Positions 27,061 to 36,670 of a stretch of 64,000 nucleotides of DNA are shown piece after piece; the stretch's first letter is position 1; the number at the start of each line of letters is the position of its first letter. Source of the DNA: an uncultured Flavobacteriaceae bacterium (GTDB taxonomy: Bacteria > Bacteroidota > Bacteroidia > Flavobacteriales > Flavobacteriaceae). The translations under genes were made by a program, and so were the position numbers. The notes below the pieces were generated by a model. The model saw only the letters and a list, made by a program, of their open reading frames with translations. It had not been told where the DNA came from and did not search any database. The stretch is from assembly GCA_938011315.1 (NCBI GenBank), contig CALLUG010000012.1:1-64000 (forward strand), read 5' to 3'.

Positions 27061-28713
27061 ATGGTACACTATATACTACAAACTATTGTTTTTCAGTTAC
27101 TATTTTTGGTCGCTTATGAGTTGTTTTTAAAAAAGGAAACTTTTTTTAATCATAATAGAGTTTATTTACTGTGTACGGCAATAATTTCTGTAATATTACC
27201 TGTAATTAAAATAACTGTTTTCAAGCAAATTATTCAAAAGCAGTTTGTTATAGCCCTCCCAGAGGTATTTTTAACAAACACCACTAGCAACACAGCAGCC
27301 CCTATAATTACGTTTATTGATGAGGTTACGCCACAAGCGTTATCGTTCCATGCAATATTAAATTTAGTACTATTTATAGGCATGGGTGTTGCTACATTAA
27401 TTTTTATCTACAAGCTAACAACCGTATTTTTATTAATACGAAAAAGTAATAAACAGAAAAAAGAAAACTTTACCATTGTAAATTTACCTAATAGTAAAGC
27501 TGCATTTTCATTTTTCAGTTACTTATTTTTAGGAAACGAGATAAAACCGCAAGACAAAGTACATGTTTTAAAACACGAAAGCATACATATAGCACAAAAA
27601 CACAGTTATGATTTATTGTATTTTGAGTTGCTTCGTATTGTCTTTTGGTTTAATCCTTTAATATATCGTTACCAAAAGCACATTACGGTGTTGCATGAGT
27701 TTATTGCAGACAATAAAGCCATAAAAACAACAGAAAAAAAAACATATTATCAAAGTCTATTGTCTCAAGTCTTTGAAACCAAAAACGTATCTTTTATAAA
27801 CACATTTTACAAACAATCATTAATTAAAAAACGAATCGTTATGTTAAGTAAATCAAAATCAAATCAGAATTCAAAAATTAAGTACACTATTTTAATTCCT
27901 CTAATATTTGGTATGTTATTGTATACCTCTTGCCAAAGTGAGACTGCAGCAGAAAAAGAGGACATCAACCTCAATAAGTTAACTTTTTCAGTTCCTATAC
28001 AATTAGGCTCCGGCAGTAATAATCGTGATGATTATCGTGCTTTTGAATACATCGAAAAAGAGATGGTGTCGGTTTTAAAATCTAACCCTGACTACGTGAG
28101 GTGGGTTAAAGTAAATCCTCGTAGTATCGAGTTTTCAGTTCACTCCAAACAAGAGGAACGACCTGAGCACTACTTAAATTTAAAAGGTTTTGATGGTGTA
28201 GACAAAGGGCTATCTTTTTATTTGTCTTACGTCGAAGCCTTAAGAAGCGGCAATTTTACTGGCTCAGAAGATGAAGAGGTAATAATAGAAGTGCAAGAAA
28301 TCATCTTTGAAAACATAGAGAAAGTCCCTTTTGGAGAGGCTGTAGAGGTTGAAGAAGTTCCTTTTGCGCTTATAGATGAGTCTCCCATTTTTATTGGCTG
28401 CGAAAATTTAAGCGAAGCGGAACGAAAACAGTGTTTTATTGAAAAAATAAGAACGCTTATTTCGGGGAATTTTAATCCAGAATTAGGCAAAATACAAGGT
28501 CTAAAAGGAAGGCAACAAATAAATGTAATATTTAAAATAGATGCTGAAGGCAATGTTTCTAATATTAAAACTAGGGCAGCTCACCCAAATTTAGAACAAG
28601 AGGCCAAGCGAGTGATACAGTTGTTACCTAAAATGAAACCTGGAAAGCAAAATGGTACTGCTGTAATGACTTCTTATTCGTTGCCTATTATTTTAGATGT
28701 TGATGATAAGTAG
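27061..28713 (+). CDS. M56 (BlaR1/MecR1-like) membrane metallopeptidase with TonB C-terminal domain
   Basis: The 550-residue protein has four membrane segments (about 5-25, 35-55, 98-125, 277-292) and a cytoplasmic M56 zinc protease domain with H172-E-S-I-H176. The periplasmic tail ends in a TonB-C-like domain (about 455-545; VIFKIDAEGNVSNIKTRAAHP, KRVIQLLPKMKPGK). Classic BlaR1 has a penicillin-binding sensor domain here; this one does not. It therefore probably senses an envelope signal rather than a beta-lactam and relieves BlaI repression. It is paired with the repressor gene immediately upstream. Confidence 0.87.
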   Translation: MVHYILQTIVFQLLFLVAYELFLKKETFFNHNRVYLLCTAIISVILPVIKITVFKQIIQKQFVIALPEVFLTNTTSNTAAPIITFIDEVTPQALSFHAILNLVLFIGMGVATLIFIYKLTTVFLLIRKSNKQKKENFTIVNLPNSKAAFSFFSYLFLGNEIKPQDKVHVLKHESIHIAQKHSYDLLYFELLRIVFWFNPLIYRYQKHITVLHEFIADNKAIKTTEKKTYYQSLLSQVFETKNVSFINTFYKQSLIKKRIVMLSKSKSNQNSKIKYTILIPLIFGMLLYTSCQSETAAEKEDINLNKLTFSVPIQLGSGSNNRDDYRAFEYIEKEMVSVLKSNPDYVRWVKVNPRSIEFSVHSKQEERPEHYLNLKGFDGVDKGLSFYLSYVEALRSGNFTGSEDEEVIIEVQEIIFENIEKVPFGEAVEVEEVPFALIDESPIFIGCENLSEAERKQCFIEKIRTLISGNFNPELGKIQGLKGRQQINVIFKIDAEGNVSNIKTRAAHPNLEQEAKRVIQLLPKMKPGKQNGTAVMTSYSLPIILDVDDK

Positions 28714-28765
28714 AATTTCCCTAACCAGTAATTGGTTTTAAACATTAAAAAGGATCCCTATTTCA

Positions 28766-28818
28766 TGCCAATTATTATTTAAAATGAATTCTAAATAACT
28801 TGAAATAATAATTGGTAT
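28766..28818. repeat. Hairpin, truncated member of the MITE-like repeat family; likely bidirectional terminator
   Basis: Arms ccaattattattt (28768-28780) and aaataataattgg (28803-28815) are perfect inverted repeats. The first 40 bases match the left end of the longer repeats at 47087 and 62677 at about 33 positions. It lies between the convergent M56 and bactofilin genes, so it may serve as a shared terminator. Confidence 0.6.
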
Positions 28819-28916
28819 TAGAATAGAACGGTAATACTTAATTTAACAAGCCTATATGTTAATATGTTACATAATATAACAGTAAAAAACGCTTTAATTA
28901 TTGGTTAGAGGTTGCT

Positions 28917-29333
28917 TTAAGCCGATTTTCCAGATCGACTGGACTTTCTAGCCTCGTTATTTAAGTCTTTTACGGCGCCTTTCATTGTACAAGAGGCATT
29001 AAATGTTGCTCCTGGTTCTACCGCTAGTTTGTTAACAGTGACCTCTCCTTCTAAGTAGGCAGATGTTTTTAAACTAAGCGTGCCTGAGAGTTTCAATTTG
29101 CCAGAAAAACGACCTTCTAGATCTGCATTTTCTCCTTCAATAGTACCATTAATCACACCTGTTTTTCCAACAACTATTTTCCCTAAAGTTTTGATACTTC
29201 CGTTTAAAATACCGTCTATTCTAAATCCACCTTTACTTGTTATGTCTCCGACTATAGTAGTATCTTGAGAAATTCTATTTTGTTGAGGAACTACATCTGT
29301 TGGTTTTTTTGTTTTTTTGTTATCAGGATACAT
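28917..29333 (-). CDS. Bactofilin-family polymer-forming cytoskeletal protein
   Basis: The 138-residue protein has a short basic N-terminus, then the right-handed beta-helix bactofilin core (about 22-118; TTIVGDITSKGGFRIDGILNGSI, VVGKTGVINGTIEGE) with regular Gly/Ile/Val repeats, and a basic Ser-rich tail. Bactofilins polymerise without nucleotides and often sit near the membrane. It follows the SprE gene after 14 bases and is likely in the same operon, a possible link to gliding and secretion machinery. Confidence 0.88.
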   Translation of the reverse strand: MYPDNKKTKKPTDVVPQQNRISQDTTIVGDITSKGGFRIDGILNGSIKTLGKIVVGKTGVINGTIEGENADLEGRFSGKLKLSGTLSLKTSAYLEGEVTVNKLAVEPGATFNASCTMKGAVKDLNNEARKSSRSGKSA

Positions 29334-29347
29334 TTTTTTGTTTTTTT

Positions 29348-31897
29348 TTAATTGCTGTATAGTTTTAAATAGTCATCTAGGTTTTTGTGAATTTGGAGGA
29401 TTTCATAATTTTTTGATGAAATTCCAAAATACGTTTCACTTATTATAATTAGCTCTTCGGCGTCTTTATTACTGTCTTTTACAAATTCTGAAAACCCTTT
29501 AGCGCCTTGTATGCTATTAAACCCATGGATGGTTACAAAAGTAGTATTATAATTGTAAAAATCCTTTGATATTGTTAACTTAAAGTGATCTATTCTAGCA
29601 ATAGCCTTGGTTGCTTTTTTTATAAAGTTATCAATCTCTTGTGTACTTGTATTTTTAAATTCAAAAATAGCTTTAAATGCGTTTGCTTTATCATCAGAAG
29701 CAAATTTTGAGTTTTGCATTAGTGGTAAAACAGACTTAAGCATTTCTTGGGCGCGCTTTCCTTCGTCGCTATTAGGATAGTTAAGCGCAATAAGTTTAAT
29801 GGCTTCTTGGTAAGGCTCAAAACCATATAATTTTGCTTTTGAAGTTGCTTTTAAAAATTCAAATTTCGGAACTATAGCTTCGCCATCAAAGCGTTTTATA
29901 AGTGCTTCACTTTCTGAAATTACTGTGCCGTACTCTTGGTTTAAAAATTTTTTATACAGCTTTTTGTAACTGTTTTCTGGGCTGTTTTCGTTAGCATTTA
30001 ACGCTTTATTTGGGTTTAATAGTATTGAAGCATATCTAGAGTCGGGATGCTGTTGTATAATATCGTTTTTAATAGTTTTTGCGTTATCGTTTAGATTTAA
30101 TAATGTGTATATTTTATATAGGTTATACTTAGAGGGTAATATTAAGCGGTTTTCTGGGTTGTTGCTTAGTAGAAATTCTAATCTGTTTTTTGCCAAGTTG
30201 TACTCTTTGAGCTTTTCTTTATAGATTAGTCCTAATTGGTAATATGCAAAATTCCTGTCCTTAGAAATACTATCTATAACAGACGGATTTGTTGGTAATT
30301 TGGAAATATAAAATTCTGGATTATACACTTCATTTTCTGAAGTACTGTCTGTTTCCAACGTCGCGTTAGACGAGTTTTCTACTAACGAAAGGCTGCCATT
30401 ATTTGTTAACCTCCAATTGTCTTTTAGGGTTCTATCTCCCCATCTATTGCTAAAGTCGTTTTTACCAAAGGCAACTGTTTCTGGGTTGTAGAAATAAAAT
30501 AAACCTCCTGCTGAGGCATTGCTAGTGTTTGTTGCAAAGGCATCGGTGCTAAATGTATTTGTTAGTGCCGAGGTCTTTCCGTTTTCTGCCTCATCTTTTT
30601 GTTTTAGGGCATTTATATAGTTTGTAAAGTATGCAATTTGCTCTTGTTTTGGTAAGTTTACTAAGGTTAAAATACTATCGTTGCGTTTTGTTATATCTTC
30701 ATAAAAAATAACATCGTCTAGGTTTTCTCGTTTCTTCTTGACGTTACGGTATTGTTTTGTGTTTTCTTTTAAGGTCGTTAGTGTACTGTCGAAGTAAGCT
30801 CCCGCTACTTTAAACTCCGATTTATCAAAAGCTATATTGCCAATAGCTTGGTAATTTTTGCCTAATAAAATACTGTCTTGCGAGTTAGTGCGCAATGATT
30901 TTTTGTAGTAGGTTTCTGCAACAGAATCGGAGTTTGCTTTTAAGTGATACTCTGCTATATGATGGTATATTTTATCTAGAAAAGGTCTGTTTTCTCTACT
31001 TTCTTCAAGAGCTTCTAGGTGTTCTAGAAATTCTATTTTATTTCCTGTTTTAATATCAAAATTTTTAACTTTTTCTAGGTAGGCAGCAATTAGGAATATT
31101 CTAGGTATTTTTCTGTTAAGTTTAATAACATTATCAAAGGCGTAATTGGCACTATCTTTTTTGTTTGTAATATTGTACAGCTGTCCTAGTATAAAGGTGT
31201 AGCGTCCTTTTTCTGTGTTGTTTTTTGTGTTGTTACTTGCAATTTTTAGCTGTGTTATGGCACTGTCTAAATGTTTTTGATTAAGGTATGCTTGGCCTAA
31301 AACAGCGGTTGCATTGGCTAGTTCTTGTGTTTTTAGCTCCTCTTGTTCTAGTAATCGTTTTAGGTTTTTAATAGCAATATCGTCGTTATCTAAGCGCATA
31401 TTGGTTTTTTCTCTCCATATCTTAGCACTGTTTATTTTATCGCTTGCGGGGTATTTGTATAAGATATAATTAAAAGCCTCTAAAGCAGGAATAAAGCGTT
31501 GATCGAAATATCTAGATTTTCCTAAAAGTAAGTAGGCTTCGTCTATTTGGGGGTTTGTTTCTACTCCTTCTGGAGCTATAGAATGTTTTTGAATGGCTTT
31601 AGCTGCTTTTTCTTCTGCTCGTCTAAAGTTGCTATTATCAGAGGTTTCTCCTAATTTAATTTCATCTGTAATTGCCAAACGCTCTATGGGGAGGATGTCC
31701 CAAAAATTGTCTGAAAAATCGCTAGTAATTCTATTAATTTCTTCATTAAAGGCATTTTCGCCATTATAAAGAGTATTAAACTCTGCGGTTACTGCATGGT
31801 AATTTCTACTTACAAATGTACTTTTTTTGCGAGAGCAACTCATTACAAGACTTGCAAAGAGTAGTAAGATGTATAATGTTGTTATAAGCCTTTTCAA
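29348..31897 (-). CDS. sprE: SprE/PorW-type TPR lipoprotein of type IX secretion and gliding
   Basis: The 849-residue protein has a lipoprotein signal peptide with lipobox LVMS-C21. It begins KKSTFVSRNYHAVTAEFNTLYNGENAF, which is characteristic of SprE (Flavobacterium) and PorW (Porphyromonas). Many TPR-like helical repeats follow (for example DEAYLLLGKSRYFDQRFIPALEAFNYILYKYP). SprE/PorW is a periplasmic lipoprotein needed for type IX secretion and gliding. The start at 31897 is the ATG that gives the signal peptide. It is cotranscribed with the bactofilin gene. Confidence 0.88.
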   Translation of the reverse strand: MKRLITTLYILLLFASLVMSCSRKKSTFVSRNYHAVTAEFNTLYNGENAFNEEINRITSDFSDNFWDILPIERLAITDEIKLGETSDNSNFRRAEEKAAKAIQKHSIAPEGVETNPQIDEAYLLLGKSRYFDQRFIPALEAFNYILYKYPASDKINSAKIWREKTNMRLDNDDIAIKNLKRLLEQEELKTQELANATAVLGQAYLNQKHLDSAITQLKIASNNTKNNTEKGRYTFILGQLYNITNKKDSANYAFDNVIKLNRKIPRIFLIAAYLEKVKNFDIKTGNKIEFLEHLEALEESRENRPFLDKIYHHIAEYHLKANSDSVAETYYKKSLRTNSQDSILLGKNYQAIGNIAFDKSEFKVAGAYFDSTLTTLKENTKQYRNVKKKRENLDDVIFYEDITKRNDSILTLVNLPKQEQIAYFTNYINALKQKDEAENGKTSALTNTFSTDAFATNTSNASAGGLFYFYNPETVAFGKNDFSNRWGDRTLKDNWRLTNNGSLSLVENSSNATLETDSTSENEVYNPEFYISKLPTNPSVIDSISKDRNFAYYQLGLIYKEKLKEYNLAKNRLEFLLSNNPENRLILPSKYNLYKIYTLLNLNDNAKTIKNDIIQQHPDSRYASILLNPNKALNANENSPENSYKKLYKKFLNQEYGTVISESEALIKRFDGEAIVPKFEFLKATSKAKLYGFEPYQEAIKLIALNYPNSDEGKRAQEMLKSVLPLMQNSKFASDDKANAFKAIFEFKNTSTQEIDNFIKKATKAIARIDHFKLTISKDFYNYNTTFVTIHGFNSIQGAKGFSEFVKDSNKDAEELIIISETYFGISSKNYEILQIHKNLDDYLKLYSN

Positions 31898-31999
31898 AAT
31901 TAATTAGTTTAACTAATACATAACTGCAATGTATTACTAATATTATGCTAGAGTGTAAAAATAAACATCTTTTTCAAAATACTTACAAAATAAACGCTT

Positions 32000-32707
32000 T
32001 TAGATAATTACTTGTTTTGAAAAATGATTTTCTAAGTCTTTTAAGGTTTCTGCGTTTGTAATTAGATCTTTTACAATATTCCCTTTTTCTAAAACTACAA
32101 TACGCTCACAAACGTCTGTGACGTGTGTTAGGTCATGACTGGATATTAACACAGTGGTATCTTGTTGTTTTGTTAGGGTTTTTATAATTTGTTTTAATCG
32201 AATTTGTGTCGTTGGGTCTAGGTTTGCAAAAGGCTCATCTAGGATAATTACTTTTGGGTTTCCAATTAATGCGGCTACAATACCTACTTTTTTTTGATTT
32301 CCTTTACTTAAATCACGCAAGTATTTTTTCTTACCGAGAATTTCGTCATTAAAAAAATCTTTAAACGTATTTATTAAGTCATCAATATCGGCTTTATTTT
32401 GTTTGCGAAGGTCTCCTATAAAATAAAAATATTCTTCGGCAGTTAGGTAGCCTATTAAAAAATTTTCATCTATAAAAGAGGAGGTGAATGGTTTCCAGGC
32501 TTCACTTTTATGTACTAAAATAGTATTATTTGTTATACCTCCTGTGCTTGGCTTAATTAAATCTAGGAGTAAACTAAAAAATGTTGTTTTTCCTGCACCA
32601 TTGTTTCCCACCAAACCAAAACTTTGTCCTTTAGGGATGCTTAGATTTTCAATAGTTAAAACTTGTGTTGTATGGTATCGTTTTGAAAGGTTGTTTGTAG
32701 TTATCAT
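32000..32707 (-). CDS. ABC transporter ATP-binding protein
   Basis: The 235-residue ATPase has Walker A GNNGAGKTT (residues 34-42), an atypical signature LSKGNQKKVG, and Walker B VIILDEPFANLD. This short type, with the divergent signature, belongs to ABC-2 exporters. It follows the DUF5687 permease gene after 12 bases and presumably energises it. The substrate is unknown. The upstream PadR-family regulator may control the set. Confidence 0.9.
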   Translation of the reverse strand: MITTNNLSKRYHTTQVLTIENLSIPKGQSFGLVGNNGAGKTTFFSLLLDLIKPSTGGITNNTILVHKSEAWKPFTSSFIDENFLIGYLTAEEYFYFIGDLRKQNKADIDDLINTFKDFFNDEILGKKKYLRDLSKGNQKKVGIVAALIGNPKVIILDEPFANLDPTTQIRLKQIIKTLTKQQDTTVLISSHDLTHVTDVCERIVVLEKGNIVKDLITNAETLKDLENHFSKQVII

Positions 32708-32719
32708 AAATGTGTGGTA

Positions 32720-34198
32720 TTAATGTTCTTGACTAAAGGCACTAATCATTTTATATTTGTACGATTTATATTTGTGACTTATGATATGCATTAATTTTTC
32801 ATGAAGTACGATGCCCAAAACGCCTAAAACAATTAATACTGCAACAGCTACTTCAAAATTAATGAACCAATTTGTAAACCCAAAAATTAGCATTGGAAAT
32901 GCCATTAGTGGGATGCCTATTAGCCATTGTACAGCACCTGTACCTTGGTAATTAAAGGCTGCACGCTTATCGAGGTTTATTTTTTTTCTATTAAATGCTC
33001 CGCCATACATAATAATATGAGTATTAACTCCTATATTATAAATGGCACAAGCAAAGTTAACTAACAAAATTTTCCATCCAAAATAAACGTATGGCGATGT
33101 TAGTAAAAATAATACAACAACGCTTATAACCATAAGTGTGTGTTTAGACTTAAGATACTGTGTGTACTTAATGTTTTGGCTCATTAGCATCTTGTAATAG
33201 CTGCTATCCCAAGCGGGAATAAACTGCCCAAAGTTTATTAAAAAAAATCCTGTTGAAAACACTCCTATAAATGAATAAAAATACTCAAGGTCTTTATAAG
33301 CAGGGTTAGGATAAAAAATTAAACCATATAGCACACCAAAAACCAATAGCATTACCATAGATTTTGTACGTTTGTTTCGCCAAATTAATTTTAAGTCTAG
33401 TTGCAAAAAAGGTGCAATATCTCCAAAACGTTTAGTCCATTCTAGGCTAGAAGCATTAACTTCTTGCACTTTTGATTTTAAAGTGCTGTCTAAAAACAAG
33501 TTATTTTTTAATATCCTAAAGTTGCAGTAATATAAAATAGACAGAATAAGCAAAGGCATTATAATAAGAGCTAAGTGATTACTAATATGCAATATACCTT
33601 GAGATATGATGTCTGTAAACGAAATAATATTAAAGCTATTTAGCAGATATAACGCACCAACTAAGCTTGCAATAGGCAAAAAAGACGCCGTTGTTTTAGC
33701 AGAAAGATTTTCTATAATAAAGTTTACAAAATTTAACATCCATACGGTTACAAGCAACGTTAGGTCCCAACTCAATACAGTTGAAACATTATAACCATTG
33801 TTAACTAATATAACACTAAAGGGGATAATGATAAAAAACGGTAAGAAATTAAAGAATGAAAGACTAGATTTGCCAAGTACATAGTGTATTATTACATTCC
33901 GCTTTATGGGCAGTATAAGTAATGGTTTGACAGACATTACGGGTAGTTTTTGAAGAAAAAATCTAAGCATTAAATCGCCTATTAACCAATAAAACAAATA
34001 ACCATTAACTAGAATAAAAGGGTCTTGCTCTGGATAAAGGTTTTTTAATAAAGGGTATAGGCCAACCCCTAGACCTAAAAACGATAGACTTATCCAAAGC
34101 GCAAAAAACATCAAAAAAATGTTTAGGGCTAAATTTTTTTGCCAATATGAAGAACGAAAATGTTGTTTCCACTCTAAGCTAATAAACTCTTTAATCAT
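32720..34198 (-). CDS. DUF5687 family ABC-2-type permease
   Basis: The 492-residue protein has about twelve membrane segments and begins IKEFISLEWKQHFRSSYWQKNLALN, typical of the DUF5687 family found in Bacteroidota next to ABC ATPases. It forms the membrane channel of a two-gene exporter with the downstream ATP-binding protein. The substrate cannot be predicted. The order regulator - membrane protein - permease - ATPase suggests a stress-regulated exporter. Confidence 0.85.
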   Translation of the reverse strand: MIKEFISLEWKQHFRSSYWQKNLALNIFLMFFALWISLSFLGLGVGLYPLLKNLYPEQDPFILVNGYLFYWLIGDLMLRFFLQKLPVMSVKPLLILPIKRNVIIHYVLGKSSLSFFNFLPFFIIIPFSVILVNNGYNVSTVLSWDLTLLVTVWMLNFVNFIIENLSAKTTASFLPIASLVGALYLLNSFNIISFTDIISQGILHISNHLALIIMPLLILSILYYCNFRILKNNLFLDSTLKSKVQEVNASSLEWTKRFGDIAPFLQLDLKLIWRNKRTKSMVMLLVFGVLYGLIFYPNPAYKDLEYFYSFIGVFSTGFFLINFGQFIPAWDSSYYKMLMSQNIKYTQYLKSKHTLMVISVVVLFLLTSPYVYFGWKILLVNFACAIYNIGVNTHIIMYGGAFNRKKINLDKRAAFNYQGTGAVQWLIGIPLMAFPMLIFGFTNWFINFEVAVAVLIVLGVLGIVLHEKLMHIISHKYKSYKYKMISAFSQEH

Positions 34199-34245
34199 AA
34201 GTGCTGTAATTGGTTCGTATTAGTTATTCTCTAAGTTGTTATAAG

Positions 34246-34935
34246 TTATACTAAAAGATAATCGGTATGCGTTTGGCTAAACTGTTGTTGTAGCTTTGGT
34301 TTTACTATCATTATAATAATGTATTGCGTTAGCATAACAAAGACCGCTAGTGTACAAAACATTAAAACATACCATTGGGACGTATTTACAAATGGGATAA
34401 TACTATGAATATTAAACAAAAAGCTAAAAAGATACACGCCTCGCCCTAATTGAGTGAAAGTGGTGTCAATTAACCATTTTTTGCCAGTTAGCTTTGTGCG
34501 TTGTTTTACCTGCTTATGCGTTTTATAAAAGCTTATAAGTGCGATACTAAACACTAGGATGGCTAACGGGGTAAAAACAAACATTTTGTTTTCAAAGTGA
34601 TTTGCTGTAAGATAAAGCACCCATACTAGCAGTCCTGTTAATACTAGTTTAGGAGGTTTTAAAAAAGAAATAAAAGCATTCCATACTAGTAGCCAGTACC
34701 GTTTGTTTATAGCTCTAGATTTTTGTTCAACAATGTCCATAAAGCCAAAAACTCCAAATTTTTTAAAACATAAATCTCTAGCCTCTTCAAAGCTTAAGTT
34801 TGGCTCATCTTGTAGTAGTGTTTCAATGGCGTTAGCTAGGTGGTCTACAAGCTCTGTTTGCACATCATAATGCTCCACATAGTGTTGTCTTGTAAATTTG
34901 TATAAGCTATCGATATGTTGTTTTGTTAATGTCAT
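34246..34935 (-). CDS. Membrane protein with HAAS-like N-terminal domain
   Basis: The 229-residue protein has a soluble N-terminal helical region (about 1-70; YVEHYDVQTELVDHLANAIE, EEARDLCFKKFG) resembling the HAAS/DUF1700 domain. About four membrane segments follow. Such proteins commonly sit next to PadR regulators and ABC exporters, as here. The precise role is unknown; modulation of the PadR-controlled exporter is an inference from context. Confidence 0.7.
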   Translation of the reverse strand: MTLTKQHIDSLYKFTRQHYVEHYDVQTELVDHLANAIETLLQDEPNLSFEEARDLCFKKFGVFGFMDIVEQKSRAINKRYWLLVWNAFISFLKPPKLVLTGLLVWVLYLTANHFENKMFVFTPLAILVFSIALISFYKTHKQVKQRTKLTGKKWLIDTTFTQLGRGVYLFSFLFNIHSIIPFVNTSQWYVLMFCTLAVFVMLTQYIIIMIVKPKLQQQFSQTHTDYLLV

Positions 34936-34999
34936 TACTAGTATCGCTTCTTAACGGTTTTTATAGTTCAAAATTTTGCCAACTTCAATTGCTAATTCA

Positions 35000-35338
35000 C
35001 TATTGCCAACTCGGTTTAGGCGATATAAGTGTTTGCATTGTTTTAATATAATTTTCTAGCTCGTTTAGTTTGCTCACGGTTTCTTTATTTCCTTGCTCAG
35101 TAAGTTTGTAGTACTTTCGCAAACGGTTGTTTACCTCTACAATTTCAACACTTAGCAGCCCATCGGCTTCTAGTTTATGTAGTGCAGGATATAAAGCGCC
35201 TTCAGTAATTTTTAACGCCCCTTTGGTAATTGTTTTTACTTTTTGCGTAATTTCATAGCCATACATTTTTTCGTGTTCACTTAATAACTTCAAAATAATT
35301 GTTATTAAACTCCCTTTATATAATTTAGAATTTTTCAT
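35000..35338 (-). CDS. PadR-family transcriptional regulator
   Basis: The 112-residue protein is a compact PadR winged-helix regulator: LYKGSLITIILKLLSEHEKMYGYEITQKV, then ITEGALYPALHKLEADGLLSVE and a C-terminal dimerisation helix. It is the first gene of an operon with a HAAS-like membrane protein, DUF5687 permease and ABC ATPase, and probably represses them. The ligand is unknown. Confidence 0.9.
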   Translation of the reverse strand: MKNSKLYKGSLITIILKLLSEHEKMYGYEITQKVKTITKGALKITEGALYPALHKLEADGLLSVEIVEVNNRLRKYYKLTEQGNKETVSKLNELENYIKTMQTLISPKPSWQ

Positions 35339-35416
35339 AGAGCTTCACAAATATACCTAATTTTTTACATACCTATGTATTTTAGGTATTGTTTTTAATC
35401 TAGTATTTAATCGGTA

Positions 35417-36223
35417 TTACCATCCACCCGAAGCACCACCACCTCCAAAGCTACCGCCACCAAATCCTCCGCCAAAGCCACCACTAGAAAATCCTCCGCC
35501 AGAACTGGAACGCCCTCCAAAACCACCAGAACTGCGTCGGTATGCGCCACGGCCAGAATTGCTAAGGATAATAACATCAATAATGTCAGAAAGGGTGTTT
35601 TTGCTGCCGCCTCCAGGCCCTCCATTGCGACGGTTTTTAGAAATTGCAATTAGGAATATTAAAAATATTAAAAATAAGAAAATAGCCACTTCAAAAGGAA
35701 ATTCACTCTGCTTAGAAATTCTAGAACCTTTATATGCGCCAAGCATAACTTCAAAAATAGCATCAGTACCACGGTTTAAACCGCCGTAATAATTATTTTG
35801 TTTAAAGTAGGGTATAATATCACGTTCTATAATGCGCCTAGACATTGCATCTGTAAGCAAATGCTCTACGCCATACCCTGTACTGATAGTGATTTTTTTG
35901 TCCGTTTTTGCTAGTAAAATTAAAATTCCGTTGTTTTTATTTTCTTGCCCAATATTCCATTCTTCACCCCAACGTGCTCCTAGATAATTAATCAACTCCC
36001 CTTTTGTTGAGTCTATAATTACAACTACAATTTGTGTTGATGTGCTATCGGAATAGCGAATTAATTTTTGTTCTAAATTTGTTTGTTCTGTTGCGGAAAG
36101 TAGGTTATAATAATCATAAATACTGGTTTGAACTTTTGGAACTTCTGGAATCTTGTACTGCGCAGCAAGGCTAAAACTAATACAACACAAAAAAAAGCCT
36201 AGTATGTATCCTTGCCTAAACAT
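35417..36223 (-). CDS. TPM-domain protein, YgcG-type, with glycine-rich C-terminus
   Basis: The protein starts at the ATG at 36223 (MFRQGYILGFFLCC), which gives a signal peptide ending AAQ; the ATG overlaps the stop of the upstream TPM gene as TAATG. A longer frame to 36277 has no signal peptide and is unlikely. It holds a periplasmic TPM domain (about 30-150; YDYYNLLSATEQTNLEQKLI, GYGVEHLLTDAMSRRIIE), one membrane segment (about 183-200), and a Gly/Ser-rich tail. TPM domains include acid phosphatases of photosystem maintenance, but the role in this family is unsettled. It forms an operon with a second TPM gene and LemA. Confidence 0.85.
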   Translation of the reverse strand: MFRQGYILGFFLCCISFSLAAQYKIPEVPKVQTSIYDYYNLLSATEQTNLEQKLIRYSDSTSTQIVVVIIDSTKGELINYLGARWGEEWNIGQENKNNGILILLAKTDKKITISTGYGVEHLLTDAMSRRIIERDIIPYFKQNNYYGGLNRGTDAIFEVMLGAYKGSRISKQSEFPFEVAIFLFLIFLIFLIAISKNRRNGGPGGGSKNTLSDIIDVIILSNSGRGAYRRSSGGFGGRSSSGGGFSSGGFGGGFGGGSFGGGGASGGW

Positions 36224-36666
36224 TATAATGTGGTGGATATTTCGTTTGGCAATTCGTTTGGGTTTTCTGTATCGCAAGGAAAATATTTTTTTAGCTGTAT
36301 CCCTGCATTTTTAATCCCAAAAATAAGACCTTGTTTAAATTCTCTTTTTTGAAAATACGATTCTATAATGGCTATTGTGCTGTCCCAAAAATTAGGAGGA
36401 ACAACACAGTGTATGCCTTTATCGCCATAAATAGCAAACGCCTTGTCTTGTACCGCAACATAAATTAATACACCATTGCGCAATTTAGTATTGTGCATTT
36501 TCAAAATAGAAAAAATATCTAAGACTCTATGATTTAAATTGTCATTGTGCGTGTTTTCTATATGTACACGAATTTCACCAGAGGTATTGTTTTCGGCTAT
36601 TTGTATTGCCTCAATAATAGCTTGCTCTTCTGTTGCACTTAAAAAATGTTCAATATGCTGTTGCAT
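36223..36666 (-). CDS. Small TPM-domain protein
   Basis: The 147-residue protein is a TPM domain without a signal peptide (IEAIQIAENNTSGEIRVHIE, NGVLIYVAVQDKAFAIYGDKGIH). It lies between LemA and the larger TPM protein, 4 bases after lemA, and its stop overlaps the next start. The conserved LemA-TPM-TPM order suggests the three act together at the envelope. The function is not known. Confidence 0.83.
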   Translation of the reverse strand: MQQHIEHFLSATEEQAIIEAIQIAENNTSGEIRVHIENTHNDNLNHRVLDIFSILKMHNTKLRNGVLIYVAVQDKAFAIYGDKGIHCVVPPNFWDSTIAIIESYFQKREFKQGLIFGIKNAGIQLKKYFPCDTENPNELPNEISTTL

Positions 36667-36670
36667 AAAC

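Noticed and set aside
35407-35649. Hydrophobic ORF and apparent nucleotide repeat in the glycine-rich tail of the TPM gene
   Set aside because: The repeats are codon-level reflections of a Gly/Ser-rich protein tail; the ORF is the same DNA in another frame on the same strand.
36224-36277. Longer start of the YgcG-type TPM protein at 36277
   Set aside because: It would bury the signal peptide behind 18 basic residues. The ATG at 36223 gives a proper signal peptide and the TAATG overlap with the upstream gene.
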